A stretch of DNA of 12,946 nucleotides from Lachnospiraceae bacterium. Lineage in GTDB: Bacteria > Bacillota > Clostridia > Lachnospirales > Lachnospiraceae. Positions 1 through 7,363 of the stretch are shown here, piece after piece. Positions within the stretch are counted from its first letter, which is position 1. Every line of letters begins with the position of its first letter. The DNA is taken from the NCBI GenBank assembly GCA_017446125.1, contig JAFSRL010000273.1, positions 1 through 12,946 of the forward strand, read 5' to 3'. Made by a program: the position numbers and the translations under genes. A model generated the notes under the pieces. That model did no database searches, was not told where the DNA came from, and saw nothing but the letters and a program-made list of their open reading frames with translations.

Positions 1-1473
1 CTGAATGCGGTAGAGGTCCTCCGGAGAAACCGCCTGCATTAAACGCGCTTTTTCCATTTCCATCCGCGCTTTGGCGGTTTTATCGTCTTCGGCTCCGCCG
101 CCTGCTCTTAAAAGGCGTTGCAGTTGCGCTTCCTTTTTGGGCTCCAAAAACCTGCCTGCTGCCGCGCGGATGCTGTAGGGCACGCGGTTTAGCTTCCCCC
201 AGATGCGCGTAATCGAATCATAAGAACGGTAACCGGAGAAGAGCTCGTCGCCGCCGTCGCCGGACAAAGAGACCGTCACGTAATCCCTCGTCATCCGGCT
301 GACCAGAAACGTCGGAATCTGCGAGGAGTCCGCGAAGGGCTCGCCGTACATTTCCGGCAACAGCGGAATGACGCTCTTCGCCTGTCGCTCGCTGATATAA
401 AGCTCCGTGTGCTCCGTTCCCAGGTGCCGCGCAATTTCTTTTGCGCTTGCCGCCTCATCGAAGTCGCGGTCCTCCATCCCGATGGTAAAGGTCTTCACGC
501 GCCCGCTGCCCAACATGCCTTCCTTGACGCGCATCACGCGCTCCATGCCGGAAACGTTCGTGCCCGTTTGCTGCATCAGGGAAACAATCGTCGCGGAATC
601 GATGCCGCCGGACAAAAACGCGCCCACGGGAACGTCCGCCACCATCTGCTCCTTTACGGATTGCGTCAAGAGGCGCTCGAGCTCTTCCGCCGCTTCCTCG
701 CGCGTGCCCTTGAACGGATTTGACGCGCCGTTTTTCATCACGTCCGCAAGATTCCAGTAAGACGTGATGGAAAAACCGCTGCCGGTTTGCTCCTTCGCGG
801 GGTACTCCGGTTCAAACGCCTGATACGGCGAGCGGATGGTCAGAATCGTGCCGGGCATCAGTTTGAAGATGCCCTTATAAATGGAATACGGCGCGGGAAT
901 ATAGCCGTGCGAAAAATAGATGGGCAGCACCTTCTTTTCGATTTCGCCAGTGAAGCCCTCCACCTCCTTAAAGCAGTTGATGTCGGAGGCAAAGACGAAC
1001 TGGTCGCCCACAAAGCCGTAGTACAACGGCTTCTCGCCAATCCGATCTCTTGCCAGAATGATCTCATGCGTGCGCTGATCGTAGAGCGCTAAGGCAAACA
1101 TGCCCTTGCAGTGCTTTAAGGCCTCCTTCACGCCAAAGTGGTCGATCGCCTCAATCAAAACCTCCGTGTCGGACGTGCCCTTGAACGACGTGATGCCGCC
1201 GTCTTCCGCAAGCAGCTTCGCGACACTCTTGTGATTGTAAATCTCGCCGTTGTAGACCATGACGTAGCGTCCGCTGCGCGAAAAGAAGGGCTGCGCACCG
1301 GTCGGTGTCAGGTCCAGAATTGAGAGCCTGCGATGCCCGAAGCAAACGGTCCCCGCATCGTTCCACCAGCCGCCCTCCGCGTCCGGTCCCCGGTGCACCA
1401 TCCTGGCGTTCATGCGCCGGATGATGTGCTCGCCGTCACCTTTGAAGTTTGCAATTCCCGCAATGCCACACAT
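1..1473 (-). CDS. asnB: Asparagine synthase (glutamine-hydrolysing) type amidotransferase, copy 1, C-terminus outside window
   Basis: Class II glutamine amidotransferase fused to an ATP-dependent synthetase domain. It starts MCGIAGI, so Cys2 becomes the N-terminal glutaminase nucleophile after Met removal. The N-terminal domain shows HRGPD, RRLSILD, YNGEIYN and SDTEV. The ATP-pyrophosphatase loop SGGIDS lies at residues 288-293, followed by EPFADSSQIP and SGDGGDELF. The 491 visible residues have no stop; family members are usually about 600-650, so roughly 120-150 residues lie beyond the left edge. In glycan clusters such proteins often amidate a uronic acid or otherwise transfer glutamine nitrogen to a sugar rather than make asparagine; that role is inferred here from context. 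A stretch of about 15 residues after the SGGIDS helix (GMERVMRVKEGMLGSGR) looks inserted relative to copy 2. No ribosome site precedes the start, and an extended -10 box sits six bases upstream. It is clearly paralogous to the gene at 5374-7323. Confidence 0.93.
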   Translation of the reverse strand, partial: MCGIAGIANFKGDGEHIIRRMNARMVHRGPDAEGGWWNDAGTVCFGHRRLSILDLTPTGAQPFFSRSGRYVMVYNGEIYNHKSVAKLLAEDGGITSFKGTSDTEVLIEAIDHFGVKEALKHCKGMFALALYDQRTHEIILARDRIGEKPLYYGFVGDQFVFASDINCFKEVEGFTGEIEKKVLPIYFSHGYIPAPYSIYKGIFKLMPGTILTIRSPYQAFEPEYPAKEQTGSGFSITSYWNLADVMKNGASNPFKGTREEAAEELERLLTQSVKEQMVADVPVGAFLSGGIDSATIVSLMQQTGTNVSGMERVMRVKEGMLGSGRVKTFTIGMEDRDFDEAASAKEIARHLGTEHTELYISERQAKSVIPLLPEMYGEPFADSSQIPTFLVSRMTRDYVTVSLSGDGGDELFSGYRSYDSITRIWGKLNRVPYSIRAAAGRFLEPKKEAQLQRLLRAGGGAEDDKTAKARMEMEKARLMQAVSPEDLYRIQ

Positions 1474-1479
1474 GTGTCT

Positions 1480-1488
1480 ATTTTATCA
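1480..1488 (-). promoter_or_regulatory. Extended -10 box just upstream of asnB copy 1 (possible leaderless start)
   Basis: On the minus strand the sequence reads TGATAAAAT, then six bases (agacac), then the ATG at 1473. TGnTAAAAT matches an extended -10 element; no good -35 is visible 16-18 bp upstream. With the usual 6-7 base spacing, transcription would start at or next to the A of the start codon. There is no Shine-Dalgarno sequence. The promoter assignment is an inference from motif and geometry. Confidence 0.45.
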
Positions 1489-1520
1489 CTCTGCCGCCCG
1501 CTCCACCAGTGAGCGCAATC

Positions 1521-2600
1521 CTACTCCAACGCCTGCTCCACCAGCGACGCGTAATCGTACTCCCGCACAAGCGTCTCAAACGTGTCAAGATACGCTTCTG
1601 CATTCTCCTTCGTAATGCGTCCCGTACCCGCCTTCATGGATTCTAACATCATGGAATTGATCCACGGTCCGTAGTGCCCCGGGTCATGGTAATTGGTCAA
1701 CTCCGCGGTTATATCAAGGCGGTCGCCGAAGGCATACAGATGAATGTTGGGAACCTTGGCAACCTCCGTCACAAGCAGGCGGTGCAGGGCAAGCGCTCGC
1801 TCTAAGTTGCCGCTCTCCATCTCCCTGCCCCAGTACACCATGCTGTAGGGCGGAATGAAATAATAAAAGTCGCACTCCGGATGGGAGGCTGCAAGCGCAA
1901 TGACATAGTCCTGAATGTTCGTCATCGCGTTCTTACGTTCCTCTTCCGTCAACGCAACCTGTTTCGCGGGCGCGCCGAAGGCAACCGGTCCTGAAAACGC
2001 GGTGATTTTATCATACGCAAAGTTGTCTCCGGTGAAGCTGTAATCGTCAAAGCTTGTGATGCCGCCCGGAACACCCCGCATTTTTTGAACGAGCATCACG
2101 CCGCAGTAACGCGCAATCGCATCGCGGTTAAAAAGATACTTCACGTCATTCACCGGATTGTTGTCATAAAGATAGTCCGGATAGGTCCCCATGTCCTCAC
2201 GCAACGCCTCGGGGTCATGCGCGACCATGCTTAAATCAAGTCCCCGCACAACGACGCGAAGGTCTTTATGCGTTGCAAAGGCGATTTCCAGGTTGTCATT
2301 CAGCTCCTTGAAGGTCGCACCCGCGTAAGGAATCTTGATGCTTTTCACGCCAAAGAGTTCATCAAACTCACTTGCCTTAAAGTTTTCCGTCATCGAGGTT
2401 CCGGTGATGATGGCGTCATAATCCAAATGTCTTGTGATGCCGTTGTTCATCATGCGCTGCTCATCGAGGGTATAGTAAAACCCTTCCACCGGTGCATGGA
2501 AGTGGAAGAAGGGATCTAACCACGCGACAAGAAACGCACAAAGAAGGAGTGCGGCAAGGATGATCGCGATGCAGTTTTTGAACCATGTACGGCTATTCAT
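1521..2600 (-). CDS. Membrane-anchored SGNH-like (DltD/AlgJ-type) acyltransferase partner of MBOAT
   Basis: Protein of 359 residues with one N-terminal membrane segment (about residues 9-28) and a large domain that should lie outside the membrane. A GTS motif (ITGTSMTENF, Ser69) follows a beta strand, and DPGHY (Asp306, His309) lies near the end. These positions fit the Ser and Asp-x-x-His blocks of SGNH hydrolases such as DltD, AlgJ and PatB, which receive acyl groups from an MBOAT protein and pass them to a glycan. The gene lies directly downstream of the MBOAT gene, the usual pairing. It ends 47 bp before asnB copy 1. The ribosome site is weak: AAGGAA almost abuts the ATG. The glycan substrate is unknown, and some members of this group may only bind carbohydrate. 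Family membership is inferred from motifs and context; the start is the only Met before the membrane segment. Confidence 0.72.
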   Translation of the reverse strand: MNSRTWFKNCIAIILAALLLCAFLVAWLDPFFHFHAPVEGFYYTLDEQRMMNNGITRHLDYDAIITGTSMTENFKASEFDELFGVKSIKIPYAGATFKELNDNLEIAFATHKDLRVVVRGLDLSMVAHDPEALREDMGTYPDYLYDNNPVNDVKYLFNRDAIARYCGVMLVQKMRGVPGGITSFDDYSFTGDNFAYDKITAFSGPVAFGAPAKQVALTEEERKNAMTNIQDYVIALAASHPECDFYYFIPPYSMVYWGREMESGNLERALALHRLLVTEVAKVPNIHLYAFGDRLDITAELTNYHDPGHYGPWINSMMLESMKAGTGRITKENAEAYLDTFETLVREYDYASLVEQALE

Positions 2601-2758
2601 TTCCTTTTTCGACTCGTTCTCATCTTGAATAATCCATAAGGAAGTTCTGTTCGCTAAGCTCGAACTACGCTTTCAGCTTGTTCTCACTAATCTCACAGAA
2701 CGACCTCGCTTCGGATTCGAACTTCGTCTTCGACTCGTTCTCATCTCGAAGCTTTCGG
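2601..2758. repeat. Intergenic patch of short degenerate repeats between MBOAT and SGNH genes
   Basis: This 158-bp gap holds an 18-bp direct repeat, TTCGACTCGTTCTCATCT, perfect at 2608-2625 and 2729-2746. A looser copy (AGCTTGTTCTCACTAATCT) lies at 2675-2693. An inverted pair, GTTCTGT at 2644-2650 and ACAGAAC at 2695-2701, encloses the looser copy. CTTCG, TTCGAA and GTTCTCA words recur throughout, so the patch looks built from a decayed unit of about 50-60 bp. I see no gene and no clear promoter or terminator. It lies between two genes that are normally tightly linked, so it may be an inserted, decaying repeat or an RNA structure that adjusts downstream expression. Confidence 0.6.
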
Positions 2759-4290
2759 TCAAAAATTAAAATACAAAAATACCGAAACCGTGCTGAGCGA
2801 AATGAGGCACAGCACCATCAGCCCCGCGCACCAGACAAGGCTCTTTTTCTCCATCCGGTATTCACGTTCAAAGTTGTTCTTTGTCAACAAGCAAATCAAC
2901 AGGCACATCACCAGAAAGACAAGCCCGCAGATGGCGTAAATCTTGCGCTGCGGATACCACAGTCCCGTGCCGTAAACCGCGCTCACAAGCCCCGGCACCT
3001 TGAAGGCACGCACCGCATCCTCATGGATGTAGACGTCACGCGAATTGACCATCCTGTTCAGAATGAACGCCCACTGCGAAACGGAGTCCGCGCGGAAGAG
3101 CAACCACAGCACGTTGACGATTAAGAAGGTGGCGGCGCGGCGCAAGTGAGTCAGGGGGACGGGTACACTGACTCGTTTTTCCTGAAAATGAGTCTGTGTA
3201 CCCGTCCCCTCTGACTCACTTGTCCTCCCGACAAAAAACCGCTCCACGACCTGACAAATCCCGTGCAGCAGCCCCCACAGCACGAAGGTCCAGTTCGCGC
3301 CGTGCCACAGGCCGCTGACCAAAAAGACGATGAGAATGTTTCGGTAGGTGACAAAAAAATCACCTCTGCTCCCGCCCAGCGGAAAGTATACATACTTCCG
3401 CAAAAACCTCGTCAACGTCATGTGCCAGCGGGTCCAGAAGTCCGTGATGGTAACCGCCTTGTAGGGCGAGTTGAAGTTCTGCGGCAGCGCAAGGTTGAAC
3501 ATCCTCGCCAGACCCGTCGCCATATCGGAATAACCGGAGAAGTCAAAATAAATCTGGAAGGTATAGGAGAACATCACAAAAAGTAAGTCCGTCGCGGAGG
3601 CACCCTCAGTGTTCGCAAAGCCCCATGTGACGCAGCGCCCCAGAACGTCCGCAATCAACACCTTCTTCGACAACCCGAGCGTGAACATCATGAGTCCCGT
3701 GGAGAGATTCTCATAATCCGGTGTGCGCCTTTTTGTGTCACGCAGTTGCGGAACCAGCTCCGAGTGCAGCACGATGGGACCCGCCACAAGCTGCGGGAAG
3801 AAAGAAACAAACAGCGCATACTCAATCAGGCCGTATCCGCAGGTCTCACCGCGGTAGGAATCAATCACGAAGGAAAGCTGCTGGAAGGTAAAGAAGCTGA
3901 TGCCCAGAGGCAAAAGCAAATGCTTTAAGTTGAAGTCCGTCCGGAATAAATGTTTAGGTTTCCGATAAAGAAATCGTAATACTTGAAGTAGAAAATCAGT
4001 CCCGTGTTAAAGACAATCCCAAGCGCAAGCAATGCCTTGGAGCCCTTACAGTTTCCAACGTCTCCGTTCAAACACTTTCCGAGACAAAAATTCACCGCGA
4101 TGCTGATTAAGATTAACAACAGGTACGTCACGTTGAAGTACGCGTAGAACCACAGACTCATTGCCAGCAAAAACAGGTTCGGCAGCGTAAGCGTCTTACC
4201 CTGTTTCAAGGCGATGCGGTTTAACACAAAATAGCCGGCCAGCGTGACCGGCAGAAAGCACAGGATGAAAATGTAGGAATTAAATTGCAC
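2759..4290 (-). pseudogene. MBOAT family O-acyltransferase (DltB/AlgI-like), interrupted by a frameshift
   Basis: Polytopic membrane O-acyltransferase that would move acyl groups across the membrane to the SGNH-like partner encoded next. It is split over two frames. The N-terminal part (GTG start at 4290, stop at 3925) reads MQFNSYIFILCFLPVTLAGYF to FKYYDFFIGNLNIYSG. The other frame continues from 3937 with DFNLKHLLLPLGISFFTFQQLSF to the stop at 2759. Restoring one base at about 3938-3940 joins them into about 510 residues with normal MBOAT order, including LARMFNLALPQNFNSPYK, FWTRWHMTL, LGGSRGD and the catalytic-His motif SGLWHGANW. No slippery heptamer is evident, so a one-base deletion or a sequence error is more likely than programmed shifting. 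The frame also carries a 26-codon palindromic insertion at 3144-3221, in a loop that varies between family members; without it the length would be a usual 484. The start overlaps the preceding GT4 gene by 11 bp. Confidence 0.85.
3144..3221. repeat. Palindromic element inserted in frame in the MBOAT gene (full copy)
   Basis: This is a 78-bp near-perfect inverted repeat. The left arm (3144-3180) starts AAGTGAGTCAGGGGGACGGG and the right arm (3185-3221) is its reverse complement apart from three or four differences. The loop is about 4 bp. The length is exactly 26 codons, and on the host strand both arms are open, giving ESEGTGTQTHF and then KRVSVPVPLTHL. It lies between the conserved MBOAT segments ending VVERFF and starting TFLIVNVLWLLFRADS. 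The same arm recurs at 12303-12408 in an unrelated gene, so it is a dispersed element and not part of the MBOAT fold. Confidence 0.9.
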
Positions 4291-5371
4291 CGGTCACCTC
4301 TTTGAAGTAGTCGCGCCACGCGCTGCAAACGGCGCCCGGTTCGTATTCGTTTCGCACAGCCAGGGCGGCTTCCCCCAGCTCCTTACGCAGTGCCTCGTCG
4401 CCCATCAGGCGGATCATGGCGCCGCGCATGCCGTCGACATTGTCAACGGGCACCAAAAAGCCGCGTCTTCCTTCCTGCAAAATTTCCCTTGCGGCACCCA
4501 CGGGACAGTCGGTCGAAATGCAGGCAAGCCCTAAGGCCATCGCCTCAAGAAGCGCGTTGGGCATCCCCTCTTCCCTGGAGGGCAGCACATAAATTGACGC
4601 GTCCTTGATCCGCTGCGCGACATCCTCCACGTTGCCCGCCAAGCAGATGCGGGAAGCCTGCCCCAGATCACGAATCAGGTTTTCAATCCGGAAGCTCCCC
4701 TCGCCCTCGCCGTAGAGCGTCATCTTCCAGTCCGGGAAGGCGGCGAACGTCTGCGCAAATGCCTTCACCGCAAGAATCTGGTTCTTGTTGTCGTCGATGC
4801 GTCCCACGACAACCATCTCCTTCTTGCGCGCCCGGCTTAAGGGCTGGGAAAGAAACTCCTGCGCAACCGGATTTTTTAAGACCGTGCATTTTTTCTTCAC
4901 GATTTCGGAGAAATAATTCTTTGCGCCCTCCGTCTGCACGATGACACCGTCCGCATACGGGAAGGTGGCACGCATCGCGAACCGGAGCGCTGCATTTTCA
5001 TATTCCTGCGAGGGATTGCCGCGCACGGAAACCACAACGGGGATGCTCAACCCCCGCGCGGTCTGGATTGCCATAACATTGTTCTTGCCGATAAAGGATA
5101 AAATCAGATCCGGATCCAAATCCTTCCAGATATCGCGCAGCTTGTTTCTGCGGCGCGCGATGTTGCGGACACGTCCCCAGGTCATCTCATCTTCAGTCAG
5201 TCCGGAAATCACGCGCCTTGCGCCCTCCGGCACCGGAAATTCGTCCTCCTCCAGAAAGGTCGTCACGAAGGTCACCTCGTCGCCGTGCGCCAAAAGGTCC
5301 TTCGCCAGATTCACCATGACCCGTTCCGCGCCGCCCTTGGTCAGGGAGCCGATGTACATCGCCACATGCAT
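4280..5371 (-). CDS. GT4-family glycosyltransferase
   Basis: GT-B fold retaining glycosyltransferase of 363 residues, a normal length for GT4, acting at the cytoplasmic face on a lipid-linked glycan intermediate. The N-terminal domain carries GSLTKGGAERVMVNLA (glycine loop, residues 8-23). The C-terminal nucleotide-sugar domain has VVVGRIDDNKNQ (187-198) and the E-x7-E signature EGMPNALLE (Glu268, Glu276), followed by STDCPVGAAREIL. I chose the ATG at 5371 over upstream starts because GGAGGG sits six bases before it and the family N-terminus begins there. The ribosome site lies inside the last codons of asnB copy 2, whose stop is two bases upstream, so the two are probably translationally coupled. 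It overlaps the MBOAT start by 11 bp. Donor and acceptor cannot be predicted. It resembles the GT4 at 8066-9205 in motifs but is clearly divergent. Confidence 0.9.
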   Translation of the reverse strand: MHVAMYIGSLTKGGAERVMVNLAKDLLAHGDEVTFVTTFLEEDEFPVPEGARRVISGLTEDEMTWGRVRNIARRRNKLRDIWKDLDPDLILSFIGKNNVMAIQTARGLSIPVVVSVRGNPSQEYENAALRFAMRATFPYADGVIVQTEGAKNYFSEIVKKKCTVLKNPVAQEFLSQPLSRARKKEMVVVGRIDDNKNQILAVKAFAQTFAAFPDWKMTLYGEGEGSFRIENLIRDLGQASRICLAGNVEDVAQRIKDASIYVLPSREEGMPNALLEAMALGLACISTDCPVGAAREILQEGRRGFLVPVDNVDGMRGAMIRLMGDEALRKELGEAALAVRNEYEPGAVCSAWRDYFKEVTGAI

Positions 5372-5373
5372 CG

Positions 5374-7323
5374 TTATCCCTCCTGCCTCATGAAGTGATG
5401 GTACCACTGCTGGAAGACCAAAAAGCTCCATACCAGTCCCGAGTGGTTCATGCCGCTTCCTCTTCCGCCGTCGCCGGTCACAAGATAATTCTGAATGTAG
5501 TTGGAAACAAAGGCCGCGTCAAAAATGCCCTGCGCCTTTAAGAAGTGCTCGTCCGCGTAGTCGATGACCTGCTCGCGCAAGGGTCCCCGCAGCCATAAAT
5601 CCAAGGGCACGCCGAAGCCTGTCTTGGGGCGCTCCAAAAGCTCTCTCGGAATGAAGTCGTACGCGATTTCCTTCAAGATGTATTTCTTGCTGCCCTTATG
5701 GTACTTGTATTTGTGCGGGATGCGGAAGGAATACTCCATGACCTCCGGATCCAAAATCGGGCAGCGCGCCTCCAGCGAGTACTTCATGCTCGCGCGGTCC
5801 ATCTTGCACAGAATGTCGCCCGGAAGGTAGGTGTCCATGTCGAGCAGCATCCGGCGCATCTGCCAGTTGCTTTCTTCGTAAATGCTCTCCTGCGGGTACT
5901 TGATGGGAAGCTCCGTCTTGCCGGCCTCCACCATCTTTAAGTAGCGGCTGTAGGAGTAGTTGCGGTCGTAGCGTTCCTTGCCCGTGACAAAGGCGTGCGC
6001 CGCGCGGATATAAAGCTCGGACACGACCTGCGTCTTCGTTTCCTGCGGCCGGTTCTTCGCAACGATTCTGACCTTCGTGGGCATGCGGTCGACAAGCTGC
6101 TTCGTGCCCGCGGGAAGCTGTCCCACCAGATTGATTGCGGCGCCCGGAACGTCGAGCAGCTGCGCCTGCCGCACCTTGTCATACGCGTTATAGCCGCAGA
6201 AGAATTCATCGCCGCCGTCGCCCGAAAGCGCAACGGTCACCTTCTCTTTGGCAAGGCCGCAAACCAGCATCGAAGGAATCTGTGAAGAGTCCGCGAAGGG
6301 CTCGTCGTAGTACTGCGCAATGCTGTCAACGAGCTTTAACATCTCCTCATCGTCGATGTAGAGCTCGGTATGATCCGTGTTTAGGTAACCGGCGACCGCC
6401 CTGGCGTAGCCCGCCTCGTCAAACTCCGGCACCTTGAACCCGATCGAGAAGGTCTTGACCGGTTCGTCGGAAACGTCCTGCGCAAGCGCCGTAATGAGGG
6501 ACGAGTCGTAGCCGCCGCTTAAGAAGGTGCCTAAGGGCACGTCGGAAATCATGCGGCGCTTCACCGCCTCACGCAAGAGGTGCTTTAACTCCTGCTTTGC
6601 CTCGGTGTAGTCCGTAACGGGATGCTTTTTCTGCGCGCGGTAGACCTCCGGGATGTCCCAGTATTTCCAGATGCGCGTCGTGCCCAAGTGAAACTGTAAA
6701 ATGCTTCCCGGCGGAAGCTTTTGCACTTCCTTGAAAATGGAAAACGGCGCGTTGATGTACTGGTGATGCAAATAACGCGCAAGAATCCTCCGGTCGATTG
6801 TGCCCTTGAAGGCGGGGCTTGCCATGATGGGCTTTAATTCCGACGCAAAAAGGATGCCGTCGTCGTTGAGCATGTAGTAAAGCGGCTTCTTGCCGATGCG
6901 GTCGCGCACAAGATACAGATTGTTCGTCTTGCGGTCACAGATTGCGATTGCGAACATGCCGTTGAACCGGTTGACACAGTCGATGCCCCACTTCAAATAC
7001 GCCGCGATGATGACCTCGGTGTCGCAGTTCGAGATGAAGGGATAATCGCCCAGCTCTTCCTTTAATTCCAGGAAATTGTAGATTTCACCGTTGTAGACAA
7101 CCGTCACGCGCTTGTCCGGCGAATGCATGGGCTGGTGTCCCAAGGGGGACAGGTCCAGGATGGAGAGACGCCGCTGCGCCATGCCCACCAGATAGCCGTC
7201 CTTCCCGGGGTAAATCTCCACCCCGGCATCGTCCGGTCCTCTGTGTGTCATGGTGTCATTCATCACGCGCAGCTCGTCCTCGGTGATGACTTTCTTCGAA
7301 ATAAATCCGCAAATTCCGCACAT
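5374..7323 (-). CDS. asnB: Asparagine synthase (glutamine-hydrolysing) type amidotransferase, copy 2
   Basis: Complete 649-residue class II amidotransferase, the usual size for the AsnB family. It has MCGICGF (Cys2 nucleophile), THRGPDDAGVEI, RRLSILDLSPLGHQPM, VYNGEIYN, NCDTEVI and RDRIGKKPLYY in the glutaminase domain. The ATP-binding loop SGGYDS is at residues 269-274, followed by EPFADSSQIPSM and SGDGGDEFF. The C-terminal part keeps RCPILDPEVMEYSFRIP and RPKTGFGVPLDLWL, typical of the synthetase domain, so all catalytic parts appear intact. A housekeeping asparagine role is possible. The position between glycosyltransferase genes, with a second copy 3.9 kb away, suggests amide or amine transfer to a sugar in the glycan (inferred). 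It lacks a Shine-Dalgarno site and has a promoter-like box six bases before the ATG. The last codons contain the ribosome site of the next gene. Confidence 0.94.
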   Translation of the reverse strand: MCGICGFISKKVITEDELRVMNDTMTHRGPDDAGVEIYPGKDGYLVGMAQRRLSILDLSPLGHQPMHSPDKRVTVVYNGEIYNFLELKEELGDYPFISNCDTEVIIAAYLKWGIDCVNRFNGMFAIAICDRKTNNLYLVRDRIGKKPLYYMLNDDGILFASELKPIMASPAFKGTIDRRILARYLHHQYINAPFSIFKEVQKLPPGSILQFHLGTTRIWKYWDIPEVYRAQKKHPVTDYTEAKQELKHLLREAVKRRMISDVPLGTFLSGGYDSSLITALAQDVSDEPVKTFSIGFKVPEFDEAGYARAVAGYLNTDHTELYIDDEEMLKLVDSIAQYYDEPFADSSQIPSMLVCGLAKEKVTVALSGDGGDEFFCGYNAYDKVRQAQLLDVPGAAINLVGQLPAGTKQLVDRMPTKVRIVAKNRPQETKTQVVSELYIRAAHAFVTGKERYDRNYSYSRYLKMVEAGKTELPIKYPQESIYEESNWQMRRMLLDMDTYLPGDILCKMDRASMKYSLEARCPILDPEVMEYSFRIPHKYKYHKGSKKYILKEIAYDFIPRELLERPKTGFGVPLDLWLRGPLREQVIDYADEHFLKAQGIFDAAFVSNYIQNYLVTGDGGRGSGMNHSGLVWSFLVFQQWYHHFMRQEG

Positions 7324-7329
7324 GGGATT

Positions 7330-7363
7330 ATTGTATCATATTTTTACACGGGAGGGGTTTCAA
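7330..7363 (-). promoter_or_regulatory. Promoter-like sequence abutting asnB copy 2
   Basis: Two overlapping readings are possible on the minus strand. TGATACAAT (7338-7330) is an extended -10 box followed by six bases and the ATG, the same geometry as at asnB copy 1. Alternatively TTGAAA (7363-7358), 17 bp, TATGAT (7340-7335) makes a near-consensus sigma-A promoter that would leave a 4-5 base leader. Either way the message would be leaderless or nearly so. The -35 lies in the last codons of the upstream deacetylase-like gene. Confidence 0.5.

Noticed and set aside
2678..3124. Plus-strand open frames overlapping the minus-strand genes, such as this one
   Set aside because: They are antisense shadows with arginine-, histidine- or proline-rich low-quality translations and no ribosome sites.
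3346..3365. AGGTGA/TCACCT inverted pair around an A-run inside the MBOAT gene, similar to the GGTGACA repeat ends
   Set aside because: It encodes the conserved GGSRGDFFVTYRN stretch of the family, so it is ordinary coding sequence and not an inserted element.
3925..3950. Programmed ribosomal frameshifting in the MBOAT gene
   Set aside because: No slippery heptamer or downstream structure is apparent, and the family is not known for recoding; a one-base deletion or error is simpler.
5372..5431. Upstream ATG at 5431 for the first GT4
   Set aside because: It overlaps the end of asnB copy 2 and has no ribosome site; the ATG at 5371 has GGAGGG and begins the family sequence.
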